A stretch of DNA of 64,000 nucleotides from Flavicella marina (GCF_009193215.1 NZ_VYVA01000001.1:186001-250000), one strand, 5' to 3'; shown: positions 1-10,467, counted from the stretch's first letter. Numbers and translations are program-made. The notes: a model not told the origin generated them from the sequence alone.

Positions 1-1241
1 TCCATTGATTCTAATACAATAGGAGCTTTCAATGAAGACATAGTATCACCAGTCTTAATATCTTTAAATCCTACTGCAGCACCAATATCACCAGCTTCAA
101 TAAAATCGATAGCTTTTTGCTCATTTGCATGCATTTGGTAAATTCTTGAAATACGCTCTTTTTTACCAGAACGATTGTTCAAGATATACGAACCAGCATC
201 TAAACGACCTGAATAAGCACGGAAGAAAGCCAAACGTCCAACGAAAGGATCTGTAGCGATTTTAAATGCCAATGCAGAGAATTCATCTTTTGCATCTGGT
301 TTTCTTGTAACTTCTTCACCTGAATCAGGATCAGTACCTACAATATTATCTCTATCTAATGGAGAAGGCAAGTAACGACATACAGCATCTAACAAGAATT
401 GAACTCCTTTGTTTTTAAACGCAGAACCACAAATCATAGGGATGATTGCCATATCCATAACAGCAGCTCTTAAAGCAGCATGTACTTCTTCTTCAGTAAT
501 TGAGTTTTCATCTTCCATGAATTTTTCCAACAAGTTCTCATCATAAGATGCAACTTCTTCGATCAATTTCGCACGAGCCTCAGCAGCTTCGTCAACCATA
601 TCCTCAGGAATGTCTACAATATCAAAAGTAGCTCCTTGAGTTTCTTCATGCCAGATAATAGCTCTATTCTTCACTAAGTCAACCACACCTTTGAAATCCA
701 TCTCTTCACCAATTGGTAAAACGATTTCAACTGCATTAGATCCTAACATTTCTTTTACTTGAGTACATACTCTTGCAAAGTTAGATCCTTGACGGTCCAT
801 TTTATTTACAAAACCAATTCTTGGCACTTTGTAGTTATCAGCTAATCTCCAGTTAGTTTCTGATTGCGGCTCTACACCATCAACAGCACTAAACAAGAAT
901 ACTAAACCATCTAATACACGTAATGATCTGTTTACCTCTACAGTAAAATCAACGTGACCAGGAGTATCAATAATATTAAAGTGATATCCTTTTGTATCAG
1001 GAGTTGCTTTTCCATTTTCAACTGGGAATTTCCACTCACAAGTTGTAGCAGCAGAAGTAATTGTAATTCCTCTTTCTTGCTCTTGCTCCATCCAGTCCAT
1101 TGTAGCTGCACCATCATGAACTTCTCCAATCTTATGAGAAACTCCCGTATAATACAATACACGTTCTGTCGTTGTTGTTTTCCCTGCATCAATATGTGCA
1201 GCAATTCCAATATTTCTAGTAAATTTTAAATCTCTTGCCAT
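1..1241 (-). CDS. fusA: Elongation factor G, N-terminal part (cut by window edge)
   Basis: Translational GTPase that drives ribosomal translocation and, with RRF, recycling. The visible 413 residues begin [20 protein letters not shown] and carry the P-loop [12 protein letters not shown] (about residues 15-26) followed by the switch region [12 protein letters not shown], which is diagnostic of EF-G. The ATG (complement of 1239-1241) lies 3 nt after the rpsG stop, so it is the last visible gene of a rpsL-rpsG-fusA str operon; tufA or rpsJ would be expected further left. The remaining domains lie outside the window. Whether this is the only EF-G paralogue of the genome cannot be seen, but the str-operon position marks the housekeeping copy. 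Confidence 0.97.
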   Translation of the reverse strand, partial: MARDLKFTRNIGIAAHIDAGKTTTTERVLYYTGVSHKIGEVHDGAATMDWMEQEQERGITITSAATTCEWKFPVENGKATPDTKGYHFNIIDTPGHVDFTVEVNRSLRVLDGLVFLFSAVDGVEPQSETNWRLADNYKVPRIGFVNKMDRQGSNFARVCTQVKEMLGSNAVEIVLPIGEEMDFKGVVDLVKNRAIIWHEETQGATFDIVDIPEDMVDEAAEARAKLIEEVASYDENLLEKFMEDENSITEEEVHAALRAAVMDMAIIPMICGSAFKNKGVQFLLDAVCRYLPSPLDRDNIVGTDPDSGEEVTRKPDAKDEFSALAFKIATDPFVGRLAFFRAYSGRLDAGSYILNNRSGKKERISRIYQMHANEQKAIDFIEAGDIGAAVGFKDIKTGDTMSSLKAPIVLESM

Positions 1242-1244
1242 TTC

Positions 1245-1721
1245 TTAGAATCTAAAGTGTGAGAATGCTTTGTTTGCTTCAGCCATCTTGTGAACATCCA
1301 CTCTTTTCTTAACAGCAGCTCCTTCTTCTTTAGCAGCAGCTAAAATTTCTCCTGCTAATTTTTGAGCCATTGTTTTCTCATTTCTTTTTCTAGCAAATGA
1401 AATCATCCATTTGATAGCCATAGAAACTTTTCTATCTGGTCTAATTGGCATTGGAATTTGAAAGTTTGCTCCACCTACACGACGGCTACGAACTTCTACT
1501 TGAGGCATTACATTTGACAATGCATCTTTCCAAATCTCTAAGGCAGATTTTTCTTCTTCTCCCTTTTTTTCTTCTACGATATCTAAAGCATCGTAAAATA
1601 CTTTGAACGCTACTGATTTCTTACCATCCCACATTAGCATATTCACAAAACGTGTTGCTAACTGATCGTTAAATTTAGGATCCGGTAAAAGAACTCTTTT
1701 TTTGGCTCTTCTTTTTCTCAT
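1245..1721 (-). CDS. rpsG: 30S ribosomal protein S7
   Basis: Primary 16S rRNA-binding protein that nucleates assembly of the 30S head. The full 158 residues are present, the usual S7 length, starting [19 protein letters not shown] and containing the conserved [18 protein letters not shown] segment. It lies 62 nt downstream of rpsL and 3 nt upstream of fusA, all on the minus strand, in the universal str-operon order. In other bacteria S7 represses this operon translationally; no specific leader structure was recognised here. Confidence 0.98.
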   Translation of the reverse strand: MRKRRAKKRVLLPDPKFNDQLATRFVNMLMWDGKKSVAFKVFYDALDIVEEKKGEEEKSALEIWKDALSNVMPQVEVRSRRVGGANFQIPMPIRPDRKVSMAIKWMISFARKRNEKTMAQKLAGEILAAAKEEGAAVKKRVDVHKMAEANKAFSHFRF

Positions 1722-1783
1722 GTTTTCTTGAGTTTGTTTTGTTGCAACAAGACGACTACGTGCCTGTCACGAACATTAAAAAT

Positions 1784-2158
1784 TTACTTCTTAGGACGTT
1801 TGGCTCCGTATTTAGATCTACGTTGAGTTCTTCCCTCAACACCAGCTGTATCTAAAGCTCCACGAACTACGTGATACTTTACCCCTGGTAAATCTTTAAC
1901 TCTTCCTCCCCTTACTAATACTATCGAGTGCTCTTGTAAATTGTGCCCTTCTCCAGGAATGTATGCATTTACCTCATTACCATTAGTCAAACGAACTCTG
2001 GCAACTTTTCTCATCGCCGAGTTTGGTTTCTTTGGTGTTGTAGTGTAAACACGTGTACATACTCCTCTTCTTTGAGGACACGAATTTAAAGCAGCCGATT
2101 TACTCTTCTTAGTGTTTTGGGTTCTTCCTTTGCGTACTAATTGTTGAATAGTTGGCAT
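1784..2158 (-). CDS. rpsL: 30S ribosomal protein S12
   Basis: S12 sits at the decoding centre and affects translational accuracy. The 124-residue product starts [12 protein letters not shown] and contains the conserved loop [18 protein letters not shown] with the lysine (in KKPNS) that is the classical streptomycin-resistance site in wild-type form. First gene of the str operon; a TAnnTTTG-type -7 box lies about 55 nt upstream on the minus strand. Confidence 0.98.
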   Translation of the reverse strand: MPTIQQLVRKGRTQNTKKSKSAALNSCPQRRGVCTRVYTTTPKKPNSAMRKVARVRLTNGNEVNAYIPGEGHNLQEHSIVLVRGGRVKDLPGVKYHVVRGALDTAGVEGRTQRRSKYGAKRPKK

Positions 2159-2212
2159 ACTAAATTGTTATAAATTGTGTTTATTTTATAATTCTCTATT
2201 TTTTAGAGGGTG

Positions 2213-2220
2213 CAAATATA
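2213..2220 (-). promoter_or_regulatory. Putative -7 box of the rpsL-rpsG-fusA operon
   Basis: The minus strand reads TATATTTG, matching the Bacteroidota -7 consensus TAnnTTTG, about 55 nt before the rpsL ATG. It is read from consensus and position only. Confidence 0.55.
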
Positions 2221-2362
2221 GTTTAATTATCTAAATATTCAAATACCAGCAAGTTAAATTTTTCACTTTCTATATTTCTTGACAATTGTTTAATTTTAAA
2301 GTAGCTTTGAAAACTGCTATTTCTCTCATAAAGAATTCATTTTATCCATCAGATTTTTTCAT

Positions 2363-4039
2363 TTGAAAACCGATACACACTTCACTAATTTAATTTTTTT
2401 GATTTTTTTAAATCTTCTAGTTGGTGTTTTTTGGAATTTGAACGCGCAAACCCAAAAAGTATATTTAAAAATTGAACAAATTGACAGCGTAAAAATTGAC
2501 TTCAAAAATTTCAATGAAATAAAACCGTTTTACAATTCAAAAGAAGAAATCAATAAAACACTTACGGATTTTTCAACTGCTCTAAACAAAGAAGGCCACC
2601 TTTCCCACACTATTAGTTTAACACCTGTAAACGACTCAACCTATATAGCATACACTACTATAAATAACCGAACAGAAAACATTACACTTTATTTTGATTC
2701 TGAAACTCCTTTGCCAAAACTCATAAAAAACAGAGAAGTCAGCCTCAAATTTAACAACATTGAAAAATTTATCTCAGACCTGTATGCCTTTTACGAAAAA
2801 CAAGGCGCTACTTTTACTCAAATCAAACTACAGAAATTCGAATACAAAAATGAACATTTGTCGGCATACGTCGATATTCAGTTGTCAGACATTAGAACAA
2901 TCAATAAAGTTGTCGTAAAAGGGTATTCTAATTTTCCCAAAAAATTTATCACCCACTATTTTCAAATTAAAAAAAATACTAGGTTCAACAAAAACACTTT
3001 AGAACTAACGAGCAACAATATCAATTCATTAACATTCGCTTCAGAAACTAGAAGACCTGAAGCTCTGTTTACGAAAGACTCCACATATTTATACATCTAC
3101 CTAAAGAAAAAAAACACCAACCTATTTGACGGAATGGTGGGTTTCTCAACGGAAGAAAACGGAAAACTTCGTTTTAACGGTTATTTAGACCTTCAATTAA
3201 ATAACAACTTCAACAAAGGAGAAAAACTAGCAGTATACTGGAGCAATAATGGTAACGATCAGGAACAGTTTAGATTTAACTTAAGTACACCTTATATATT
3301 TAACTCACCATTAAGTCCAATTCTTAATTTTGAAATCTACAAACAAGATTCAAGTTTTGTCAACACAGACATCAATTTAAAATTAAATTATACCCTAAAC
3401 AGGAAAAACGAATTCGGAGCGAGTTTCCTTGCCAAAACTTCCACAAACCTTTTAACAAGCAACTCGAACCCATTAATAGAGTCATACGATAAAAAACTGT
3501 ATGGAATCACCTACAACTTCAACTACAAAAAAAACATTCGTACGCATTATCGAGCTTCCTCAGCTGTTAGCATAGGAAGCAACACATCATTGAACAACAA
3601 AACCCCTCAATACTATGCTTATCTTGACCTTTTATTGCTTGAGCCCATTAGTAAAAGAAGTAGTATCTTCATCCACAATAGAACTGAAACACTTAGATCA
3701 GAAACTATTTTACAAAACGAGTTATTTATACTAGGTGGAGCAAACACCATCAGAGGTTTTTACGAACAGAGTATTTTTGGCTCAAGTTATAATTTCACCA
3801 ATCTTGAATACCGATTGCTTACAGATACCGCATCTTATATCTACACATTCACAGACGTCGGATTCACAGAAGATCAAGGTCTAAAAACAAGTCAAATCCT
3901 TTATAGTTTTGGATTAGGATATGCCTATAAAACAAAAGGTGGTTTTATCAATTTAAACTATGCCTTTGGAAAAACGAACGAAACCAATTTTGACTTTGGA
4001 AAAGGATTATTCCACGTAAAGCTAACTACCGTTTTTTAA
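2363..4039 (+). CDS. BamA/TamA-like outer-membrane beta-barrel protein
   Basis: A 558-residue predicted outer-membrane protein. A signal peptide (hydrophobic stretch at about residues 8-25, cleavage near LNAQTQ) is followed by POTRA-like alpha/beta segments to about residue 250 and then a C-terminal barrel with many alternating amphipathic strands, ending in a terminal Phe (KLTTVF) as BAM substrates do. The loop motif IRGFYEQSIFGSS resembles the conserved (V/I)RGF of Omp85 proteins. At this length it fits the BamA/TamA/surface-antigen family and not full BamA. The start codon is TTG: no ATG occurs in frame before the signal peptide. Monocistronic; its partner or substrate cannot be inferred from context. 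Confidence 0.72.
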   Translation: MKTDTHFTNLIFLIFLNLLVGVFWNLNAQTQKVYLKIEQIDSVKIDFKNFNEIKPFYNSKEEINKTLTDFSTALNKEGHLSHTISLTPVNDSTYIAYTTINNRTENITLYFDSETPLPKLIKNREVSLKFNNIEKFISDLYAFYEKQGATFTQIKLQKFEYKNEHLSAYVDIQLSDIRTINKVVVKGYSNFPKKFITHYFQIKKNTRFNKNTLELTSNNINSLTFASETRRPEALFTKDSTYLYIYLKKKNTNLFDGMVGFSTEENGKLRFNGYLDLQLNNNFNKGEKLAVYWSNNGNDQEQFRFNLSTPYIFNSPLSPILNFEIYKQDSSFVNTDINLKLNYTLNRKNEFGASFLAKTSTNLLTSNSNPLIESYDKKLYGITYNFNYKKNIRTHYRASSAVSIGSNTSLNNKTPQYYAYLDLLLLEPISKRSSIFIHNRTETLRSETILQNELFILGGANTIRGFYEQSIFGSSYNFTNLEYRLLTDTASYIYTFTDVGFTEDQGLKTSQILYSFGLGYAYKTKGGFINLNYAFGKTNETNFDFGKGLFHVKLTTVF

Positions 4040-4219
4040 CCATACTTCAACAAAAACTAACATCTGACATGTAAAAACCTACAAAACACACATTTACACA
4101 ATGTTATTATTTTACATTAGTTAACAATTTCATAACGTATGCAGTATTTTTTCTTAAAAAGCGTTAATTTCTCGCAAAAAAGTTATAATTATGTTAAATA
4201 ATTTAAAAACTCTACCCAG

Positions 4220-7200
4220 ATGAAACAAAAACTACATCGAATAACGATGCTTCTCTTTATGCTCGTTGTTCAGTTTTCTTATTCACAAAACCAGACGATA
4301 ACAGTCACAGGTACTGTATCTGATCAAACTGGACCATTACCTGGAGTTGTAGTAATAATTCAAAACACTGCAACAGGAACACAAACAGATTTTGATGGAA
4401 ATTTTTCCATCAACGTAAATCTCGGTGCTACTCTTGAATTCAGTTACGTTGGAATGAAGTCGATGACTAAAACAATTCTTGACAGCAGTTCTTTAAGTAT
4501 TTTTTTGGAAGAGGACACAGAAGCACTAGAAGAAGTTGTTGTCGTAGCTTTTGGTAAACAAACAAAGAAATCAATAGTTGGAGCGATAGCTTCAGTATCA
4601 GATGACATTATTGATAATCAACAAATTACTTCTGTAGCAACAGCTCTTCAAGGAAATGTTGCAGGGGTAAATATCATTTCAACTGGAGGTCAACCTGGTG
4701 AAAATCCAATAATTAGAATTCGTGGAGTCAGCTCTATCAACGCAGATGCATCGCCGTTAATAATAGTTGATGGCGCACCATATAATGGTAATCTAAACAC
4801 TATAAGTGGAGATCAAATTGAAAGCATGAATGTATTAAAAGATGCTGCTTCGACTTCATTATATGGATCAAGGGGAGCAAATGGAGTTATTCTGATCAAT
4901 ACGAAAAGAGGGAAATTCAACACCCCAACAAAAGTCTCTGTTAAAACCACGTACGGATTATCTGGCAGAGCCGTAGACAGACATGAATTAGTAAATACTG
5001 ACACTTTTACTCAATATACTTGGGAAGCTATTAGAAATAGCAATCAATATGCTGGAGGTATGTCACCAGAGGATGCTGCTAGCTCAGCTAGCAATAGTTT
5101 GGTAACTACATTGGGGTATAATCCCTATAATTCATCTATTCCAGTAGGAACCGATGGGAAACTAGTTTCAACAGACAAAAAATGGGATACTGATTGGGGA
5201 GCATTAATTGAAAACAATAACGCAAAAAGAATTGAACACACCTTAGGAATTTCAGGAGGTAGCGAAAATACTACTCATAGTTTCAATCTAAACTATTTAG
5301 ATCAAGAAGGTAGCATCCAAACGTCAAATTTCGAAAGGGTGACTACCCGTTTATCAATTGACACAAAGGTTAATAAATGGTTCAAAACCGGTGTTTCTTT
5401 ATTTTATTCAACATCTGCACAAAACTTTCCTGATCAAAGTGGAACTTCTTTCACTAGCACAGTTCAATGGATAAACAATCTATCATCGTACTATCCGTTA
5501 TATAGAAGAGATGCCAACGGCAACTTTATTTACGACGAAAAAGGCAATACTATCTATGATTACGGAAATAATCAAGGAGCTTTAAATGCTGTAAGACCTC
5601 AATACCAAGGAGAAAACGTTGTTGGATCGTTATACCTGTATGAAAAACAATACAAAAGAGATAATTTTACAGCAAATGGCTATATGCACTTCCAAATTCT
5701 AAAAGACTTATCTTTTAAAACACAAATATCATATGAAAAATACATGTATGATTTTTATGAATACAATCATAATGAGTATGGAGTTGCAGCAAGTGTAAAC
5801 GGTAGAGTGGATCAAGATAGAAATTTCACTACAACAAAAAATATTATTAATACTTTAAATTACAATAGAAAATTCGGAGAGCATTATGTTAATGTAGACC
5901 TAATTCATGAAGCTTTTGAGAGAAATATCAATGACTTGGGAGCTCAGGGTGTAGGGTTTCTTCCAAATGTAAAAGTATTAAACGGAAGCACAACTCCTGA
6001 AGCGGTAAGAGGTGCTTTTACAGACGAAACTTTAAACTCATTTTTGAGCAGAGTTGCTTACAATTACAAAGAAAAATATTTTGGTGAAATCTCTTATAGA
6101 CAAGATGCATCAAGTAGATTTAGTCCTGAAACAAGAGTAGGAAGCTTTTTTGCAATCGGAGGTTCTTGGATTTTATCAGAAGAAGCATTTATCCAAAATA
6201 TTGATCAAATTCAGTTCTTAAAATTACGAGCCTCATATGGTGAACTTGGTAATAACAAAACTCAAGATGAATTTGGAGACCCAGATTACTTCCCTTATTT
6301 ATCTTTATACGAAACTGGATGGAACGAACTGGATAACACAGGAGTTATCTTAGGAAATATTTCCGACACTGGACTAACTTGGGAAAAAACAGCCTCTTCA
6401 AATATTGGAATCGATTTTGGAATGTTTGGTCAATACCTTAATGGATCTATTGATTATTATACTAAAACTTCTGTTGATTTAATTTACGACAGACCTTTAC
6501 CATCTTCAACAGGAAACGATGCAATAAAGACGAATGTTGGTTCGCTTAAAAATTATGGAATTGAAGTTTCGTTAAGATCAAACATAATAAGCAACAAAAA
6601 CTTTAAATGGACCACAGGTCTTAACTTCTCGTTTGACAGAAACAAAATAACAGAATTAACGCAAGAATCATTTATAAACGGCACAAAACGTTGGGAAGTT
6701 GGTCGATCATTATATGACTTTTATTTGACAGAATGGGCTGGTGTTAACCCAGCAAACGGAAAAGGAATGTGGTATGTAGACATAGAAGACGCAGAGGGTG
6801 ACGTAATTGGTAGAGATGTTACCGAAGAATATGCTGATGCTACTAGAAACTATGTAAACAAATCATCATTACCTGATATGATTGGAGGGTTTACAAATAA
6901 CTTAGTCTACAAACAATTTGACTTAAACTTCTTATTCAATTTTAGTTTTGGTTCTTATGTGTATGATTCTTCTTATGCATCATTAATGAATGGTATGGAA
7001 GATGTAGGTAGAGCTGCTCATACCGATTTACAATACAGATGGCAAAAACCCGGTGATATCACACATGTACCTCTTCTCTATAATTCTCAAAATGATTTTA
7101 CTAGTAGGTCGGACAGATTTTTATTTAAAAATGATTACATAAGACTTAAAGCTTTGACTTTCGGATATAATTTACCAAAAACCATTACTAATAAAATGAA

Positions 7201-7354
7201 TATCTCAAGGTTAAGACTGTTTATGCAAGGTGACAATTTATTTACCTGGCAAAGTCACAAGGGACTTGATCCTGAGCAAAATTTGGCTGGAACAACAGAT
7301 TCTAGATCATACAACTTGAAAACAGTTTCATTAGGATTAAATTTAGATTTTTAA
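4220..7354 (+). CDS. SusC/RagA-type TonB-dependent outer-membrane transporter
   Basis: A 1044-residue outer-membrane active transporter. Order: signal peptide (cleavage near FSYSQ), a CarboxypepD_reg-like domain at about residues 27-105 (GTVSDQTGPLPGVVVIIQ, FDGNFSINV), a TonB box region (EEVVVVAFG), a plug domain with ALQGNVAGVNI and IRIRGVSSINADASPLIIVDG (about residues 125-235), then the barrel ending in LGLNLDF. It is 10 nt upstream of a susD gene, with which it should form the lidded SusCD importer. No glycoside hydrolase, peptidase or regulator is attached, so the substrate (glycan or peptide) is open. Confidence 0.95.
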   Translation: MKQKLHRITMLLFMLVVQFSYSQNQTITVTGTVSDQTGPLPGVVVIIQNTATGTQTDFDGNFSINVNLGATLEFSYVGMKSMTKTILDSSSLSIFLEEDTEALEEVVVVAFGKQTKKSIVGAIASVSDDIIDNQQITSVATALQGNVAGVNIISTGGQPGENPIIRIRGVSSINADASPLIIVDGAPYNGNLNTISGDQIESMNVLKDAASTSLYGSRGANGVILINTKRGKFNTPTKVSVKTTYGLSGRAVDRHELVNTDTFTQYTWEAIRNSNQYAGGMSPEDAASSASNSLVTTLGYNPYNSSIPVGTDGKLVSTDKKWDTDWGALIENNNAKRIEHTLGISGGSENTTHSFNLNYLDQEGSIQTSNFERVTTRLSIDTKVNKWFKTGVSLFYSTSAQNFPDQSGTSFTSTVQWINNLSSYYPLYRRDANGNFIYDEKGNTIYDYGNNQGALNAVRPQYQGENVVGSLYLYEKQYKRDNFTANGYMHFQILKDLSFKTQISYEKYMYDFYEYNHNEYGVAASVNGRVDQDRNFTTTKNIINTLNYNRKFGEHYVNVDLIHEAFERNINDLGAQGVGFLPNVKVLNGSTTPEAVRGAFTDETLNSFLSRVAYNYKEKYFGEISYRQDASSRFSPETRVGSFFAIGGSWILSEEAFIQNIDQIQFLKLRASYGELGNNKTQDEFGDPDYFPYLSLYETGWNELDNTGVILGNISDTGLTWEKTASSNIGIDFGMFGQYLNGSIDYYTKTSVDLIYDRPLPSSTGNDAIKTNVGSLKNYGIEVSLRSNIISNKNFKWTTGLNFSFDRNKITELTQESFINGTKRWEVGRSLYDFYLTEWAGVNPANGKGMWYVDIEDAEGDVIGRDVTEEYADATRNYVNKSSLPDMIGGFTNNLVYKQFDLNFLFNFSFGSYVYDSSYASLMNGMEDVGRAAHTDLQYRWQKPGDITHVPLLYNSQNDFTSRSDRFLFKNDYIRLKALTFGYNLPKTITNKMNISRLRLFMQGDNLFTWQSHKGLDPEQNLAGTTDSRSYNLKTVSLGLNLDF

Positions 7355-7364
7355 AAGGTACAAC

Positions 7365-8798
7365 ATGAAAAATATAATAAACTTAGCAATTATTTCCGTT
7401 GCATTGATTTCATTCAGTTGTAGCGACGATTTTTTAAACGAACCAAAACCAACGGATGCGGTGACGGAAAACGTAATTTTCGACTCTAGAGAAGGTGTTG
7501 AAGCGCATTTATCTGGGATACAAAGATTTTACCGAGATCAGTTTAGAGGAGCAGATGGATCAACTGATACGGGTGGAATGTACTCTATGTATTTTGTTAG
7601 AACCGTAAAAGCAAACGACATTATTCAAGGTGTTAGTTGGTTCTTATTCGATTATGATAATGACAACAGAGAACCAAATTATAGAAGAACAATTTTTACT
7701 TGGGATTATCCTTATTACATGATCAACCAAGCTAATTCAATAATACAAGGTCTTGCTGACAGTAACCTAGGAGTAAATGACATTAAACAATTGGAAGCAC
7801 AGGCAAAAGCGCATAGAGCTTTTTTCTATTTTCAATTAGCTATGGAATTTCAACATACCTATTCATACGACCCAAGTTTACCTGCTCCACCTATTTATAC
7901 AGAAATGGCTACCGAAGGAAAGCCTATGTCTACATTAAGTGAAATGTACGACTTAATCATCGATGATTTAACCTATGCTGTTGCTAATCTAGATGAAAAT
8001 AGATTAGGTAAATCTTATATAAATAAACAGGTTGCTTCTGGGATATTAGCTAGAGTTTACCTCGTTACAGAAAATTGGCAAGGAGCAAGAGATGCTGCCA
8101 TTTCGGCATATGGAGGTAATCCTTCTGCATCTCTTAATGCAAGTGAATATGGAAATGGATTTGACAAGATTGAAAATACTGAATGGATTTGGGGTAGTCC
8201 CCAAACAAATGATCAATCAAACTATTATTACGCTGCTCCACATGCGTTCAGTGATCATTTCGCTGATGGTTATTACGCATCATATATAAATGAAGATTTC
8301 AGAGCTTTATTTAGTGCAACGGATGTAAGAAATTTATTCGATGAAACATATGTTCCAGCTGTAGGTACTGAATATAAATTCTTGACCACAACTAAGTTCA
8401 AGTTTGCATTCGATTCCGATTTACCATTAATGCGAACAGCTGAAATGATTCTAATTGAAGCAGAGGCTAAACACCGATTAAGCGACCCTACTGCGCATGA
8501 TATTCTTTTCTCGTTACAATCGAATAGAGATCCAAATGCAGTTAAATCATCAAATACGGGAGCTGCTCTTTTAGAAGAGATTTTGGTTGAAAGAAGGAAA
8601 GAGCTATACGCTGAACTAGGTGTCGAGTGGTTTGATGCGAAAAGACTTCGTCGTGCTATTCCAAGAACAGGTAATCACAGATTACCAAATTCTGATTTAG
8701 CTGCAGACGACCCTCATTTCTTTTTAAAAATACCACAAAAAGAAATTGATGCAAATGACAATATTGATGCCTCTGTTAACGATGGTAAAAATCGATAA
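7365..8798 (+). CDS. SusD/RagB-type surface nutrient-binding lipoprotein
   Basis: A 477-residue lipoprotein partner of the upstream SusC-like transporter, acting as its substrate-capturing lid at the cell surface. The lipobox is SFSCSDDF; the N-terminal SusD segment (LNEPKPTDAVTENVIFDSREG) and TPR-like helices (QAKAHRAFFYFQLAMEF, TAEMILIEAEAKHR, VERRKELYAELGVEWFDAKR) are typical. The C-terminus (FFLKIPQKEIDAND) is the standard SusD ending with a short extra tail. It is somewhat shorter than many family members (about 500-600 residues). Confidence 0.93.
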   Translation: MKNIINLAIISVALISFSCSDDFLNEPKPTDAVTENVIFDSREGVEAHLSGIQRFYRDQFRGADGSTDTGGMYSMYFVRTVKANDIIQGVSWFLFDYDNDNREPNYRRTIFTWDYPYYMINQANSIIQGLADSNLGVNDIKQLEAQAKAHRAFFYFQLAMEFQHTYSYDPSLPAPPIYTEMATEGKPMSTLSEMYDLIIDDLTYAVANLDENRLGKSYINKQVASGILARVYLVTENWQGARDAAISAYGGNPSASLNASEYGNGFDKIENTEWIWGSPQTNDQSNYYYAAPHAFSDHFADGYYASYINEDFRALFSATDVRNLFDETYVPAVGTEYKFLTTTKFKFAFDSDLPLMRTAEMILIEAEAKHRLSDPTAHDILFSLQSNRDPNAVKSSNTGAALLEEILVERRKELYAELGVEWFDAKRLRRAIPRTGNHRLPNSDLAADDPHFFLKIPQKEIDANDNIDASVNDGKNR

Positions 8799-8813
8799 TT
8801 AAAATATAACATT

Positions 8814-9554
8814 ATGAAAAACATATATAAATTTGGCATTTTCTTATTACTTGTAATTTCTAGTTGTAAAGAAGAAGATAAATTGAACTCTAGCTTTAAT
8901 TATCTAACATTTTCAGAAACACCAGATATAACGGTAAATCAAAATAGCACAATCAAACAGTCTGTAGTCTTTTATTCTTCAGTAAATTCTGGAAATGAAC
9001 GAACTGTAAATCTCTCTGTAAACATGGATGACACAACAGCTGATGCAGACTCATATAGCTTCCCAAGTTCAGTAACTATTCCTGCTAATAGCAATAAAGG
9101 AGAATTTGAATTGACAATTTCAGATGTAAACATAGGTGATTCAGGAGAATCATTAACGATTGGTTTTGACGTTTCTGATGAAGCTATTTTTACTGGTGAA
9201 GACCTAAGTTTGAATATTTATCGCTTTTGTCCTTTAGACATTAATAATTTTCTCGGTGATTATACTATTACTGAAGCAGGTTATGGTGATTATGATACAA
9301 CCATCACCTTAGACCCAACTGTTGAGAACCGCATATGGATTACAAACTTTTGGGATTGGACAACAGATTTAGCCTACTATGATTTCAATCCTGATGACGG
9401 TACAATTAATATGCCTTCTCAACCCATCACAATGGGAGATGGAAACACCTATAACTGTGTAGGTTCAGGAACTTACAATGCTTGTAATGGAACATTTCAC
9501 ATGGAATATCAAGGTGATGTTACTGGTACAATTCATGACTTTACTCCAAAATAA
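8814..9554 (+). CDS. Surface lipoprotein of the SusCD operon, unknown function
   Basis: A 246-residue lipoprotein (lipobox ISSCKEED). Residues about 30-130 look like a beta-sandwich of the Calx-beta/DUF-type seen in SusCD-associated lipoproteins (SSVTIPANSNKGEFELTI, ESLTIGFDVSDEAI). The C-terminal half begins FLGDYTITEAGYGDYD and is rich in Trp, Tyr and Asp. It lies 15 nt after susD and before a strong terminator, so it is the third gene of the operon, probably a surface glycan- or peptide-binding accessory protein (inference). No catalytic motif was recognised. Confidence 0.7.
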   Translation: MKNIYKFGIFLLLVISSCKEEDKLNSSFNYLTFSETPDITVNQNSTIKQSVVFYSSVNSGNERTVNLSVNMDDTTADADSYSFPSSVTIPANSNKGEFELTISDVNIGDSGESLTIGFDVSDEAIFTGEDLSLNIYRFCPLDINNFLGDYTITEAGYGDYDTTITLDPTVENRIWITNFWDWTTDLAYYDFNPDDGTINMPSQPITMGDGNTYNCVGSGTYNACNGTFHMEYQGDVTGTIHDFTPK

Positions 9555-9580
9555 ATCAAACAAAGTGTTTACTTCGTACT

Positions 9581-9609
9581 AAAAAACCCACCAATATAGT
9601 GGGTTTTTT
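9581..9609 (+). terminator. Rho-independent terminator after the SusCD operon
   Basis: Perfect 11-bp stem (9581-9591 with 9599-9609, AAAAAACCCAC / GTGGGTTTTTT) with a 7-nt loop and a T-tract, 27 nt after the lipoprotein stop. Confidence 0.85.
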
Positions 9610-9626
9610 TATACAAATAATAGCAG

Positions 9627-9634
9627 TACATTTG
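9627..9634 (+). promoter_or_regulatory. Putative -7 box of rlmB
   Basis: TACATTTG matches TAnnTTTG. Its last G is only 4 nt from the rlmB ATG, so transcription would begin at or next to the start codon, implying a leaderless or nearly leaderless mRNA. Confidence 0.5.
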
Positions 9635-9638
9635 CCGC

Positions 9639-10379
9639 ATGGAAGTAAAAACGTCAAAAATATTCGGAATTAGAGCCGTTATTGAAGCTATAAACAGCGA
9701 AAGTTCTATTGATAAAGTATTCATTCAAAAAGGTGTTTCAGGACATTTAATGAATGAGCTGATGTCACATATCAAAACCAATAAAATTGCGTTTAGCTAT
9801 GTACCGGTTGAAAAATTAGATAAATTGTCTAAATTCAACAACCATCAAGGTGCAGTAGCTCAAATTGCTCCTATACACTTTCATGATTTAGACACTCTGG
9901 TTGAAGCTACTTTAGAAAAAGAAGAAACACCGTTGTTTTTATTGTTGGATCAAATTTCAGACGTACGCAACTTTGGTGCAATTATCAGAACAGCTGAGTG
10001 TACTGGTGTTCATGGAATCATCATCCAAAGCCAAGGAAACGCTCCAGTAAATGCTGAAACAGTGAAAACTTCTGCCGGTGCAGCCTTTAATATTCCAATC
10101 TGTAAAGTAAACCACATCAAAGATGCTTTGTTTATTTTACAAGCAGCTGAAATTCAAATTGTGGCAGCTACCGAAAAAACTGAAGACTCTTTGTATGATG
10201 TAGATTTCAAAAAACCTTCGGCTATTATTATGGGATCTGAAGACAGAGGAATCAATCCTTCTATATTAAAAATGGTAGATGCGAAAGCGAAACTTCCTTT
10301 AAAAGGAAATATAGGTTCTTTAAATGTATCTGTTGCTTGCGGTGCCTTTTTATACGAAGCAGTTCGTCAAAGACTTTAA
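9639..10379 (+). CDS. rlmB: 23S rRNA (guanosine-2'-O)-methyltransferase RlmB (TrmH family)
   Basis: A 246-residue SPOUT methyltransferase that methylates the ribose of G2251 in 23S rRNA using SAM. The N-terminal substrate-binding domain (FGIRAVIEAINSESSIDKVF, about residues 8-75) precedes the knotted SpoU domain with motif 1 LDQISDVRNFGAIIRTAE, motif 2 IIMGSEDRGINPSI and motif 3 LPLKGNIGSLNVSVACGAF. Length and motifs are normal. It is an isolated gene flanked by terminators on both sides and convergent with purC. Confidence 0.9.
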   Translation: MEVKTSKIFGIRAVIEAINSESSIDKVFIQKGVSGHLMNELMSHIKTNKIAFSYVPVEKLDKLSKFNNHQGAVAQIAPIHFHDLDTLVEATLEKEETPLFLLLDQISDVRNFGAIIRTAECTGVHGIIIQSQGNAPVNAETVKTSAGAAFNIPICKVNHIKDALFILQAAEIQIVAATEKTEDSLYDVDFKKPSAIIMGSEDRGINPSILKMVDAKAKLPLKGNIGSLNVSVACGAFLYEAVRQRL

Positions 10380-10403
10380 GTATACAAATTAGTGTAAAAA
10401 CAG

Positions 10404-10438
10404 AAAAAGTACCCTTCGATAAGCTCAGGGTACTTTTT
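10404..10438. terminator. Bidirectional terminator between rlmB and purC
   Basis: 12-bp perfect stem (10404-10415 with 10427-10438, AAAAAGTACCCT / AGGGTACTTTTT), 11-nt loop, A-tract on one side and T-tract on the other. It serves both convergent genes. Confidence 0.85.
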
Positions 10439-10467
10439 TTATTTTAATTATGAGTGCTTTTTAATTT

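Noticed and set aside
2363-2365. TTG start of the BamA-like gene as a sign of a truncated gene
   Set aside because: The frame from the TTG includes a complete signal peptide and the mature protein looks intact, so TTG is accepted as the start.
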